Source: Zygnema cylindricum
Lineage: Eukaryota > Streptophyta > Zygnematophyceae > Zygnematales > Zygnemataceae
Assembly: GCA_037447655.1 (NCBI GenBank)
Contig: JBBHKE010000719.1
Location: forward strand, 141,926-170,462
Reading direction: 5' to 3'
DNA length: 28,537 nt
Shown here: piece after piece, positions 1 through 9,250 of the stretch
Position numbering within the stretch: the stretch's first letter is position 1
Layout of the letters: each line of letters begins with the position of its first letter
Notes under the pieces: generated by a model
The model's database searches: none
Told to the model about the DNA's origin: nothing
The model's input: only the letters and a program-made list of their open reading frames with translations
Program-made: the position numbers and the translations under genes

Positions 1-369
1 ATCTGCTTAGCTAATAGATTCTCCCTATTAATAAAGTTGGATTCCTGTTCTGTCTTCTTGTTCTGTCTTTTATTCTGTGAATGATGATTGTCTGGTCCTA
101 TGCACACAACTGAATAGCCTAACGCTAACACACTTACTAAGTGGCAGTCCAATCATAATCTGCCATGTGTAAAATGTCCACCGCACAATAAGACGTGGGG
201 GGTAGCTGCATGTTCTGACAAAAAAACCGCAAACTGAAAAACATACATAATCCCGCTACGATTAAAAATATCGTCTATACCAAACAAATCGATTCGTCTA
301 TCAAAAACAAAAAATATGATGCAAATCGGTGTACCGGAGAATCGCCCGAAATTGCACCAAAAACTAACA
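1..369 (-). repeat. Copia-1 3' LTR, cut by left window edge
   Basis: On the minus strand the LTR begins TGTTAG at 369, directly after a purine-rich tract, as expected for the start of a 3' LTR. An AATAAA polyadenylation signal lies on the minus strand at 69-74. Positions 161-312 match 5415-5571 at the other end of the element, which identifies the segment as a terminal repeat. The outer end of the LTR is not in the window. The long minus reading frame here (153-434) is LTR sequence and not a gene. Confidence 0.6.
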
Positions 370-378
370 CTCCCACTC
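370..378 (-). other. Polypurine tract of Copia-1
   Basis: The minus strand reads GAGTGGGAG immediately before the LTR start TGTTAG. Polypurine tracts prime plus-strand DNA synthesis in LTR retrotransposons and lie directly upstream of the 3' LTR. The arrangement parallels the clearer AAGGGGAG tracts of Copia-3 and Copia-4. Confidence 0.55.
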
Positions 379-459
379 GATTCTACGGTGATTTCCGTAC
401 TTCCAGACTTCAGTTGACAAAACCTTCCTCGCAATATTACCCGGTCACTTTTGGTAAAT

Positions 460-835
460 TTCGATCACGTAATTAAAATTGAACCGTACATTTGGCAAAG
501 TTGTACATGTGCGTTCCACAAAATGGTTTGTACAAGACCGTTAAACAAAATTTGAATAGATGTCGCGCCACTGGCGCACCATAGAGTCATACGGGACCGT
601 GTACCTCGTAATCGTACATTTGTCAATCGCAAATCGAAAATTTTGAGTGACCAAGGGCGGCACACTCGAACGTATACATGTTCGTGAACTGTAGAGGTTC
701 GAACCTTCCAGCGACAGTAATATTCTTCCAAACCTGTTTGGTCTTGCCGATGGGCCACGGTTGGAAGTCGTACTCTGAGAGTGTATTAGTCGGATTTTTC
801 CAGGGAGTCACTTATCTTTCGTTTTTTCATTTCCT
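460..835 (-). pseudogene. Decayed reading frame between Copia-1 pol and LTR
   Basis: I do not recognise this. Read on the minus strand from about 835, one frame stays open for over 60 codons and then continues past two TGA stops (near 623 and 590) to about 465. TGA is the codon expected when CpG-containing CGA (Arg) decays. The conceptual product is rich in aromatic residues and has Cys and Trp spread through it, unlike random AT-rich sequence. It lies downstream of RNase H and upstream of the PPT, where some LTR elements carry an env-like or captured reading frame. It could equally be untranslated sequence that is open by chance. Confidence 0.3.
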
Positions 836-867
836 TAGCAATAATGACTCTCTTAGGATTCTCCTCT

Positions 868-1519
868 TTAGATTTTTTTTACATCTGTAAGAAAATTAGT
901 TAGACCTACTTTTTCTGCACATAATTTTAACTTATCTCTTCCTACAGCATTAGTAAGCATATCAACAGCATTCTCTTCGTCAAGAGTGTAAGAAAACTCC
1001 ACTTTTTCCGTTGCAATCTCATTTTTACCAAAGTGACACGTCATAGAAATGTGCTTAGACTTAGAATGGTTTACAGGATTCTTAATAAATGCTAAGCAAC
1101 TTTAGCGGTCTGTAAAAATCTTAGTCCTCTCGGATTGCAAAAAGCCTATCAAATTTAAAAACGCTCTCAGCCAAAGAACTTTTCAAAAGTGGCAGCTGCG
1201 GCCATATATTTTGCCTCCCTGGTGGAGAGTGCCACTGTTTCTGGAGCTTGCTTGCCCAGCTCACACTTCCATCGCCAATTCTGCATAGGTATCCAGTAGT
1301 TGACTTCATTGTGGTAAGGTCACCTTCCGAATCTGCATCGTTGTAAGCATGAATGTTGACACTTTCTTGTTCTCCTCCCAATGTCAATGTGTAATTCTTT
1401 CTCTCATTGAGGTACTTTAGTACCCTTTTAACCGCAATCCAATGTTGCTTACTTGGCCTTTGCAGAAATTGGCTTAGAATGCCGACGGCGGTGGCGATGT
1501 CTGGACGCCTACAGTTCAT
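868..1519 (-). pseudogene. Copia-1 RNase H domain (broken)
   Basis: Ty1/copia RNase H, which degrades the RNA strand of RNA:DNA hybrids during reverse transcription. The N-terminal part is clear: MNCRRPDIATAVGILSQF, then HW..VKRVLKYL and the catalytic region NDADSEGD. A frameshift near 1230-1250 destroys the EAEY region. The C-terminal part resumes in another frame, with IFTD, one TAA where a Gln or Asn codon is expected, then SCLAFIKNP and DMLTNAV, and ends at the TAA at 868-870. The domain joins the upstream RT with a one-base frame change near 1519-1535. It is not functional. Confidence 0.8.
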
Positions 1520-2621
1520 CGCAAAGATGAGGGGCTCCCACTGCTTCGCGGTAGGGGGCGTCTACTGGTTTCCTTTGTCCCTCTTCGGATTCTTCAATCA
1601 GCTTTTCCCCTAGTTCCAGAGGGGTGGTGACTCCCCTTACTTCCTCCAAGGTAAACCTGGTGAGTAACTTACCAATATTTTTTTTTTGAGTTTGATGTAT
1701 CTTTCTGTTAGGTCTATCTCTGATGACTTCTATGCCTAAGAAATATTTGAGTTCTCCTAGATCATTCATTTCGAATTGACTTCTTAACATGTCTTTTACT
1801 TTGGCTATATCTTCTTTGGTTTTGCCTAGAATAATCAAGACATCTACATCGATAGCAAGGATTATTTTCATTTCAGCGTTGTAATAAACAGAGTGATATG
1901 ATTCTATTTTTACAAAACCTTGACTTTGCAAGAACTCATCAATCTAGATGTTCCAAAGTCGTGGGGATTGCTATAGTCCGTACATTGCCTTGGACGGCTT
2001 ACAGACTTTGTTCGGGATCATGGGGTCTTTGAACCCTTCAGGCTGTTCCATGTACAATTCCTCTTCCAGTTCGCCGTGGAGGAACAATGACTTCACATCC
2101 ATTTGCTCGATTTCTAAGTCAAGGATGGCGTCCAAAGCGAGTAAGGTATGAATAGAATTATACCTTATAACAAGAGCGAATGTCTCTTTGTAATCAATGC
2201 CTTCTTTTTGCGTGTAACCCTTATCCACTAGTCTTGCCTTGTAGCGATCAATGGTTCCATCTGCATTTCTTTTGATTTGAAAGGTCCACTTGCTGCCAAT
2301 GGGTTTTCTTCCATGTGGCAAGTCTTCTAATGTCTATGTTTTGTTTTGCAGAATGGACGACATTTCCTCATTAACTGCGGCCTTTCACTTTTCCCCATCC
2401 TCACCGTTCAGTGCTTGGTGAAGAATTAAAGGCTCTTCGACTTGAGCCATCTCGGCGAACTTTTTCCTTGGGGCGTTCGTGGTATCATACCACTCTCCGA
2501 ACTTTGTTGGAGGTTTTCTGGCCTTGCTACTATCAGCTCTTCTTGTGGGCACTGAGGTAGGGTTTTCCACTACGGTTTTTTTCTTAGTTTCTTTTCCTTT
2601 TGTTGCAGTCACTTTGTCCAT
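1509..2621 (-). pseudogene. Copia-1 reverse transcriptase (inactive)
   Basis: RVT_2-type reverse transcriptase on one minus frame from 2621 to 1509, interrupted by about four in-frame stops: two between 2384 and 2322, and two near 1970-1940 around the YGLKQ-like motif. Visible family motifs are GRKPIGSKWTF, RYKARLVDKGYTQKEGIDY, MDVKSLFLHGELEEELYM, QPEGF, and LGELKYFLGIEV. The catalytic motif, YVDD in the other copies here, reads DVDV near 1830, so tyrosine and the second aspartate are both lost. The N-terminal part (2385-2621) is the charged linker between integrase and RT. The element is long dead. Confidence 0.85.
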
Positions 2622-3641
2622 TTCCTCAGTTGCGGCAACTTTTTTCTCATTAATTTGACTCTTGCTGTTTGGTTCTTGTGCAGGCGGTGAATCTTCAATT
2701 TCAGTTTCAAGAGCGTTGGATTAACCAAGGGATTCGTTTGATGTAGTCGCCTCCTCTTCGGCGGACTCGTCGTCGCTTGGTGATTAGTGGTCAAACGAAG
2801 GGGAGTAATTTTCCCCTTTGTTTCTCCCACTATTGCCATGCAACTTGTTTCTTGCAAGTGTTTCTCTCTCTGCAAATTTCACATTTATGCTTATCATAGT
2901 GGTCCGAGATTCAGTGTTGAAGATTTTGTAAGCTTTTCTGCTTTTTTCGTAGCTTACAAATATTCCTTCTTTTGCTTTTGGGGGCATTTTTCCTCCTATG
3001 TTTGCATCCTCATGAACGTATGCTCGACTTCCAAACACTTTCAGCCGAGAAATGGTTGGTCTGAAAACATGCCATTTCTCGAACAAAGTTGCATTCTCTA
3101 ACCCTAATGTCGGACATCTATTGCGCAAGTACATTGCTGTACATATCGGGTCTCACCAAAATCCAAAGCTTGTTTGGTGCGTAGCCATCATGCTGAGTGT
3201 CATTTCGTTAAGTGTGCGATTACTCCGTTCGGCAACACCGTTCTGCCGAGGCGAAGCTTGGAGCCGTCAGCTGATGTACGATCCCTTCAGAGGTGAGGAA
3301 GTTTTTAAATTCCAATGATAAATACTCTCCTCCATTATCGCTTCTCAGGTCGATGATAGACTTTCCATGTTTCATTTCAACCATAGACTTGTATTGCTTA
3401 AACATTCGAATACCTCACTCTTTTGCTTGAGCACGTAGATATGATTCATTCTTGAGTAGTTGTCAATGAAAGTAACAACGAATCTTTTTTCACTGCGGGA
3501 TTTGACTTTCGTCAGTCCCCACACATCTGAGTGGACAAGCTCAAGTGGTTGAGTAGCTCGTCTTCCTCCGTCTTTCAGAAAAGGGAGACGGTGTGATTTA
3601 CCCAATTCGCAGCCACGACATGGATCTGGTGAGTCTGTCAC
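2609..3641 (-). pseudogene. Copia-1 integrase (broken) and C-terminal linker
   Basis: DDE integrase of a Ty1/copia element, spread over three frames. 3641-3372 holds the end of the HHCC-type region (CRGCELGKSHRLPF) and the first catalytic Asp in LVHSDVWG, then FIDNYSR. 3405-3220 holds the second Asp in LRSDNGGEY. The DD35E glutamate region near 3225 (a degenerate match to NGVAER) is disrupted by frameshifts. 3134-2784 carries the conserved C-terminal GKXXXLKVFG-like region (RLKVFGSRAYVH), and 2875-2609 the variable Ser/Thr/Lys-rich linker before RT. Integrase inserts the cDNA into the genome; this copy cannot. Confidence 0.82.
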
Positions 3642-3911
3642 GCTATTGAGTCTTAGTCCATAAACGAGTTAACCTTTGACTATTTTTCTCATGTCTTTTG
3701 TATGGAGATGACCTAGTCTGCGATGGCACAACATCTGATTGTAGCTAGGCATTTTGGGATTTGGGCCAGTCTTGTCTTGCATTTCAGACTTCTTAACTAA
3801 CGCTTCTCGTTTCTGTCCATATCGGGGTTCTAAATCGGGTGGATTCTCATCACGTGATTTTAGGAGAACCGCGCTTGCAGCAAGTGCAAGACCCCTAGGT
3901 TTTGGACTACA
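3642..3911 (-). pseudogene. Copia-1 GAG-pre-integrase region
   Basis: No long open frame is present, but the minus strand at about 3690-3760 encodes CHRRLGHLHTKDMRKIVKG, the pre-integrase zinc-binding signature (canonical WHRRLGH, here with W changed to C). It is followed by stops near 3670 and 3650. It sits between protease and integrase as in other copia polyproteins. The stretch 3770-3911 shows only weak coding resemblance. Confidence 0.65.
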
Positions 3912-4537
3912 CTACAGACAGTAAGTTATGTCTGCCATTCGTTCACCTTCTGCTATTGTGACTCCACCACGCATGAGCTTAATTTTTCCTTGCTTCTGCC
4001 AAACTGGTGTTATGCCATTGTCCTCAACTTGAGGAATAGAATACAAATTTCTTTTGAAAGAGGGAACATAGAGCACATTTTTCATGGTCTTGATTAAATT
4101 CGACCATTCACTAAAGCCTTTATTCTGATGTCTTTTTTTCCTGTGGCATGTGTGTTGTGGTTGTCTCCCATGAAAAGATACGCGAAGGAGCGATTTCATG
4201 AAAGTTGGAAAACCATTCTCTCTTGAAACAAATGTGCTCAGATGCAGCGGTGTCCACCTTCTTCTGGTCATTGCTAGTCGCGATGGAGAACGCCATCATG
4301 GAACATAGAGCACATTTTTCATGGTTCTTGATTGAATTCGACCATTCACTAAAGCCTTTATTCCAATGTCTTTTTTTCCTGTGGCATGTGTGTTGTGGTT
4401 GTCTCCCATGAAAAGATACGCAAAGGAGCGATTTCATGAAAGTTGGAAAACCACTCTCGCCCAAAACACATGTGCTCAGATGCAGCGGTGTCCACCATCC
4501 ACTGGTCATTGCTAGTCGCGATGGAGGACGCCATCAT
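3912..4537 (-). pseudogene. Copia-1 protease with duplicated active site
   Basis: Aspartic protease domain that would process the Gag-Pol polyprotein. The active-site loop reads DTAASEHMC (the usual motif is DSGAS.HM) and occurs twice, because a segment of about 237 bp is tandemly duplicated: 4300-4537 (upstream in reading direction) and 4063-4299. Each copy contains the same motif followed by the FSNFHEI and SWETTTTHMP segments. Stops (TAA, TAG) close each copy after the KKT.E stretch. The later part, VLYVPSFKRNLYSIPQ (3912-4080), is the conserved end of the retropepsin-like domain and appears only once. Confidence 0.8.
4063..4537. repeat. 237-bp tandem duplication in protease
   Basis: 4063-4299 and 4300-4537 are head-to-tail copies differing by one 1-base insertion and a small number of substitutions. 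The second copy starts at the GGAACATAGAG found at 4063 and both end in CCATCAT. The modest divergence suggests that the duplication is younger than most of the decay in Copia-1. Confidence 0.9.
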
Positions 4538-4633
4538 TGCTTGTGAGGTGACGATCTCCTTCCTCTTTCCCTTCCCCTTCTTCAGTTTTGTCTTGTCTAC
4601 TTTCCCATGTAATTTGTCATAGGAGTATTTTCA

Positions 4634-5414
4634 GTAGACCGAGATGAAATGACCCGCCTTATCGCAATAAAAACATTTTATGTTTGTTTTCTTGTCGCGA
4701 TTTTGATCTTTCCTCTCTTTGTTTCCATGTTTGCCTGAAGCGTACACGGAGATTTCACCAATGGACTCACGGCTCGTCATGATTTTAATGTTGAACTTGT
4801 CCTTGAGGAGCGCCTCAACAACCTCATTCCACTTCTATGAGTTTACGTCTTGTTGATCCAGCCAGGTTAGAATTCGTTTGTATTCCACCAAGAGAGAAAG
4901 CATGAGGAGAGTGATTTTCGTGTCATTAAGAAGGATGAAGCCTACACGGAGCTTTCAACAATGGACTCACGGCTCGTCATGATTTTGGTGTTGAACTCGA
5001 CCTTGAGGAGTGCCTCAACAACCTCATTCCACTTCCATGAGTTTACGTCTTTCTGATCCAGCCAAGTAAGAATCGGTTTGTATCCCATAGGGAGAGTAAG
5101 CATCAGAAGAGTGGTTTTCTTGTCATTAGGAAGGGTGAAGCCGACTGCGTCAGCTTCGGCGAGCAAATTGGCGTAATGGGAGGTAAAGCCTCTATGGACA
5201 TTCCGTCCTGATATATGGTTGTCATTAACGTCTTCTCCAACTTGATGCGTGCTGTCATCCATGAAAGCTTGTGAGTGGTTTCCAAAGATAACCAGGTCTC
5301 GGCTGATGGCTTGAGTCTTGTGACATTTCTCATTTCGTTGTATGCTAATCCCCTTATCAGAATATTCTTGCCACGGATTTCCCTCACATCCTAGTCGCTG
5401 ATTTTCTTTTTCTC
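4634..5414 (-). pseudogene. Copia-1 gag with damaged zinc knuckle
   Basis: Capsid/nucleocapsid region of the copia Gag (UBN2/Retrotran_gag type). The N-terminal part is in the frame of 5387-5103 (LKPSAETWLSLETTHKLS); the C-terminal part is in the frame of 5180-4942 (LTLPMGYKPILTWLDQKD, then WKWNEVVEALLKVEFN), so there is a frameshift near 5180. Nucleocapsid knuckle at 4634-4675 reads CFYCDKAGHFISVY: the CX2CX4HX4C spacing is kept but the last Cys is Tyr, followed at once by TGA. A 200-bp tandem duplication repeats part of the gag C-terminus. The start codon is not identifiable, because upstream sequence is LTR-like. Confidence 0.75.
4741..5140. repeat. 200-bp tandem duplication in gag
   Basis: 4741-4940 and 4941-5140 are direct adjacent copies at a constant offset of exactly 200. 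Anchors are TACACGGAG at 4743 and 4943, and TGTCATTA at 4921 and 5121. 200 is not a multiple of three, so the duplication shifts the gag frame. It is separate from the protease duplication 200 bp away. Confidence 0.9.
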
Positions 5415-5571
5415 TGCCACGTGTAAAATGTCCATTGCATAATAAGACATGGGGGACCGCTGCATGTTCTGACAAAAAAACTGCAAATTGAAAAACTGAC
5501 ATAATCCCGCTACTATTCCCCTCCCGAAAATATCGTCAATAAACAAACCCATTCGTCTATAAAACACAAAT
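5415..5571 (-). repeat. Copia-1 5' LTR remnant (U3 part only)
   Basis: This stretch matches 161-312 of the left LTR (shared CATGTTCTGACAAAAAAAC and related blocks). The match ends at TGCCAC (5415), where gag-like sequence begins with no R/U5 or primer-binding site between. It is therefore a truncated LTR fused to gag. On its right it meets the TGTTG start of the next repeat at 5572, suggesting that element landed inside this LTR. Confidence 0.65.
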
Positions 5572-6050
5572 TGTTGTTTTGAAAAGTTTGTTTCGTGCGT
5601 ACGAGACATTTCGTGCGCTTGAAACAGTTCGTGCGTAATGGAATTAAATGTGGAGGTTCGATTACATTCACGGATTGGGGGAGCAAACGTACGGATAAAA
5701 CTAAAGTGACGTAAGGGACTCGGTGAGTGGCGTGAATAAGCATTAAGAAATGGACGGCGGATTGCAAAGCGATCCGATGTGAAATGAACAAAAAATTGGA
5801 ATATACGACGCCAGTACGGCGCAGCTGCGACGAAGACAAGACAACGCAACTGTAGTTATTTTGAATATGATCTGTATGGACAACACAGCTCACGCACCTG
5901 CGAATAATATGAATATGATCTGGTACAGGATAACGCAACTGGGATTGTTATGAATGAAGTCGGCGGACAAAGATTCATAAGAAGATCTAAAGTAACTACG
6001 CAAGTTGACGCCTAGTATGCGGATTTTGCGGAGGTGTCGGTGTAAATATT
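5572..6050 (+). repeat. 480-bp direct repeat, left copy (putative LTR)
   Basis: Closely similar to 9280-9759 in the same orientation along its full length, with only scattered substitutions. It begins TGTTGTTTTG. The last shared bases are TGTAAATATT; if the repeat extends to 6060 it ends CTGTACAACA, giving a TG..CA form, but the right copy lacks these ten bases. The long minus frames (5391-5938) are repeat sequence and not genes. LTR identity is inferred from the flanking arrangement and the purine tract before the right copy; no primer-binding site was found. Confidence 0.55.
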
Positions 6051-6692
6051 CTGTACAACAGAGGTTTGTCTTTTTGCTTATTAGTTTATTAGTGTAGACT
6101 TGTTCATTTTGACATACCTCGAATTATTCAGGTATACTCACAATATTTTAGGTAGATGGTAAATACCGTACAGCTGGTATGCCTCTGTACATTCAATAGT
6201 GAACTCTCTGAGTATAACTTGTAGGACTTAGATTATTTTGAGTATCACAGCTAAATTAATCAAAGACATGGCAAACTATTTTTCTGCAAATTTGACCTGT
6301 TAGTGTGATCACTCGGATAGTTGTTTTGATGTGAAACTCTGTGGATGTATTCAATGATCTAGAAAATGTATGTGTGTGAAGTTTCAGTCTGATCTGTTGT
6401 TTCTGTAGAATTTTGTGAGAAGTCTACCCGGATAGTTTGAGAAGTTGTCAGCTGTTATAGGAAAACATCTGGAGCTTATATCTTCTAGATTCCTTAGTGG
6501 ATTTAGCTTTAACTTTGGGAGTTTATATTGTCTGTAGTATAGTGCATATTGGTGCAGTTTGAGGTGATTTTGTTTATTGTGGAGTAATCTGTGCTGTATG
6601 AAACACAGCTGTCTTTGAGGTAGTCTGTGGGTGTTTCCGTGAGTATCCATGGCTGAAATAGGCTATAGTCAGCAGGTTATTGGCCCACACCC
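6051..6692. other. Non-coding leader inside the 5572-9759 element
   Basis: AT-rich with no supported gene. 6147-6245 is one arm of a degenerate inverted repeat (partner 8655-8752). No PBS recognisable as complementary to a tRNA 3' end follows the putative LTR. The stretch ends just before a well-placed start codon at 6693. Confidence 0.4.
6147..6245 (+). repeat. Left arm of degenerate inverted repeat
   Basis: Aligns with the reverse complement of 8655-8752 at about 70 per cent by eye. Best blocks are a GTAC.GCTGG.ATGCCTC segment and GTAGGACTTAG. The arms enclose the unrecognised reading frame 6693-7793. They could be long terminal inverted repeats of a DNA transposon, or two oppositely oriented fragments of another repeat. 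Confidence 0.5.
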
Positions 6693-7793
6693 ATGGCTAC
6701 TTGCTCGACCAATGACAAAAGGCATACACCATGTTATGACGAATTTATTTACTTACCGACCTTCTATGTTGTTCGGAATGATGTGAAAGAGGTGACAAAA
6801 AAGGATTCGGATGCTGTTAATATTTCCTATGACAGATTGGTGAGTGACACAAACTTACTAAAGAAAGAGGTAACTAAAATAAGAGAAGTTGATGGAAGTG
6901 AAGGGCTCATGGAAGTGGAAGAGACTAGAAATATTATTGTCACCGAAGATAGTGTGGAGGAAAAAAAGAGAGAAAAAGACTCGGTTTTTGTGACCCTTTC
7001 TTTTGATAGATTGGTGTATGAGAATGAGTTAAAAGGAGAGGAGATTCTTGAAGAAAGGGGAGTTAGAGAAGTAAAATTGGCTGAAGAATATTCTTTAGAT
7101 ATAGAGAACACTGAACTGAAAACATAACTTAGAGAAAGGATAAGAGAAGATGATGAGATAGAATATATTGAATTCACAAAAAATGGGGAATTAACATCAG
7201 AAGTGGAAAATACAGTTAATTTAAATATTATTGAACTCAACGAAAAACCGGTAGAAATTGTTAAAGAAATGAGGCTAAAGAAGGAGGTTTATGAAAGCGG
7301 GAAAGGTCATAAATTTGGAGGAATATGGAAAATAAGAAAGAATACTAGGAAGAGGAACGAGCAGCTAAATGAAAAGGGGATCAGAATGAATATATTGAGA
7401 ATGCATACACTTAAGGGAAATGGAAGATTTATGGAAAAGGACCAAAAATTAGTGAGAAAAACCACACTTTATAGAGATAATGGGAAGGCAAACCATGGAA
7501 AAACTACAAAGTCTATGAACAGATTAGGAAGTCATAAGAAAACAAAAAAAAGATACAGATAGCGGAAAAACAATTGGAGAATAAACATGTTACAAAATCG
7601 ATCACACCGAAGAACGCAACCAGCAACGTTAAGAGGATGTGTGACGGGAAAATGGAGGGACGTGAGCGACTTTTCAGGAACCTTTAAAAGAATTTGGTGC
7701 AGTAACTTAAGTAACATATATCGAAGTAAGCGGAAAGCGTGGAAGTATTTAATAGGGGAGAAGGTGCAGCGATTGTTTGATGAAAGTCTGTAG
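6693..7793 (+). pseudogene. Unrecognised charged repeat protein, two internal stops
   Basis: I do not recognise this protein. A single plus frame of 367 codons runs from an ATG in good context (CCCATGG) to the TAG at 7791-7793. It is interrupted only by TAA at 7125-7127 and TAG at 7560-7562, with no frameshift. Residues 37-59 and 95-117 form an internal repeat: KDSDAVNISYDRLVSDTNL against KDSVFVTLSFDRLVYENEL, 58 residues apart. The first 240 residues are rich in Glu, Lys and Val; the rest (after about 7290) is strongly basic with many Arg, Lys and Asn, and could bind nucleic acid. No Cys/His knuckle, protease or RT motif is visible. It lies inside a 480-bp direct-repeat pair, so it may be a gag-like product of a non-autonomous element. 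Confidence 0.5.
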
Positions 7794-8163
7794 GCAATAG
7801 CTTTTCGACAAATTTGATAACATGGCTAAGTGACGCATACGGGTGAAAATTCGGAGTTACTGGAGAGGTGTTATAGCAATAGTGAAAGGATAGTTTGGCG
7901 TTTATGGCGTAGGGGGAGCTGTTACAGGACGAATTTTGCAAGGGGAGCAATTCTCAAGAAAACGAAGGTTGGGAAATGGCGAAGGCAGCAAGAGCAGTGG
8001 CGAGGTTAGCAGATACAGTGGTGATGTGTTGTTTTTTCTAAGTTTTTGAATGTTGAGTAGTGGAGGTTGTGAAAGAAAATCTTCGATCTCTAAATAATTT
8101 TTACGTCCTTGTGTTTGTATGTACTTCCATTACAGTAGAAAGATTTGGAGACACAGTGGAGTA

Positions 8164-8214
8164 CTGAGTCTAAAGCTTTAGGGGAGTGTTGAATTTGAAA
8201 GCTTTAGTTCTCAG
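8164..8214. repeat. Short inverted repeat around an AGGGGAG-TGTTG junction
   Basis: CTGAGTCTAAAGCTTT (8164-8179) is nearly the reverse complement of AAAGCTTTAGTTCTCAG (8198-8214); the centre holds AGGGGAGTGTTGAA. The palindromic core AAAGCTTT also occurs at about 9080. Confidence 0.7.
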
Positions 8215-8235
8215 TAGATGAGGCTGTGAGGGGAA

Positions 8236-8332
8236 GTTGAGGGTAGAATGGAGCAGCTTCTAGGGCTGCGATTTCAGACTAGCGCAGTATAGCAGCATAG
8301 CAGTACACGCTGCATATAGTATTCAAACTGGG
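8236..8332 (+). repeat. 97-bp direct repeat, copy 1
   Basis: Matches 9101-9197 from GTTGAGGGTAGAATGG to TTCAAACTGGG at roughly 88 per cent by eye. The 768 bp between the copies may be a later insertion or two diverged repeat units. Confidence 0.8.
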
Positions 8333-8654
8333 CTGAATGAGGCTGAGAGGGGAAGTTGTGTTGTTCTAAGACAACTGCTGGCACTGAAGATGAAGAAGAT
8401 GCAGCTGTAGTCATCGTAGAACAAATCAAGAGAGGAAGCTTCCACAAATACCGATGGTTGAACAGCAACTTTGACAGACTATAACTTTCAAAAAAACGCT
8501 CTAAACATCTTGAAAATTTGCCACACAGTAGAAAACATACAAAAGAATACACAAAAAAAATTCTCAATCAATTCCGCTCACAAATCTGTGAGATATGTAG
8601 AAATGAAAATACATAAAACTGAGTGTACAGTTTTCATATCATTTGTTCCTAAAA

Positions 8655-8752
8655 ATCAAATTCACTAAGTCCTACTTCTATACACTGAAACTACACCAAG
8701 CTGTACGGAGGCATTCCAGCCGTACATCTAACATTCTATCACAAATATTTAC
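8655..8752 (-). repeat. Right arm of degenerate inverted repeat
   Basis: Reverse complement aligns to 6147-6245. It ends at TATTTACA, which inverted reads TGTAAATA, the same bases that close both 480-bp repeats. Confidence 0.5.
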
Positions 8753-9100
8753 ACAGAAGTTCAGACAACGTAAAGTGATAATGATCTAGTCACGCCTCGT
8801 CACTATTTGTTGGCGGCGGCTGTCAGCGGTCCGATTAGAGGATTTGGCACCGTAGAACTGACTTCACGAAGTCCAGTGGTCCTGCCGAATTTCCGTACTT
8901 CCACAGAGGACATACTCACGCATTCTCCCAAGTGACGACACGTGTCCCAAGTGTGAATGAACCGTGAACTCCCAACTTCACTGTCACACTAATTTTGGTA
9001 AGTACTGAACCAAACTCAACCAAAAATAGCTTAAGTCGTGAACTGCTCTCTCTCTCACAGCTGAGGCATAAAGAGGACTAAAGCTTTATAAAAACAAAAA

Positions 9101-9250
9101 GTTGAGGGTAGAATGGAGCAGTTGTTAGGGCTGCGATTTCAAACTAGCGGAGCATAACATCATAGCAGTACAAGCTACATATTGTATTCAAACTGGGTTG
9201 CGATGTCAAACTGGCGCAGCATAGCAGTACACGTTGCATATTGCATTCCG
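9101..9250 (+). repeat. 97-bp direct repeat, copy 2 plus partial third copy
   Basis: 9101-9197 pairs with 8236-8332. 9198-9250 repeats the central GCGATTTCAAACTAGCG-like and AGCAGTACACG blocks again, giving a short tandem array. Confidence 0.7.

Noticed and set aside
685-715. GGTTCGAACC, a B-box-like palindrome suggesting a tRNA gene
   Set aside because: No matching acceptor stem, D-arm or anticodon arm is found on either strand; the core TTCGAA is simply palindromic and lies in a coding-like frame.
5391-5938. Long minus-strand open frames suggesting a gene
   Set aside because: The sequence is the 480-bp direct repeat, found again at 9280-9759; the frames differ between copies and no domain is visible.
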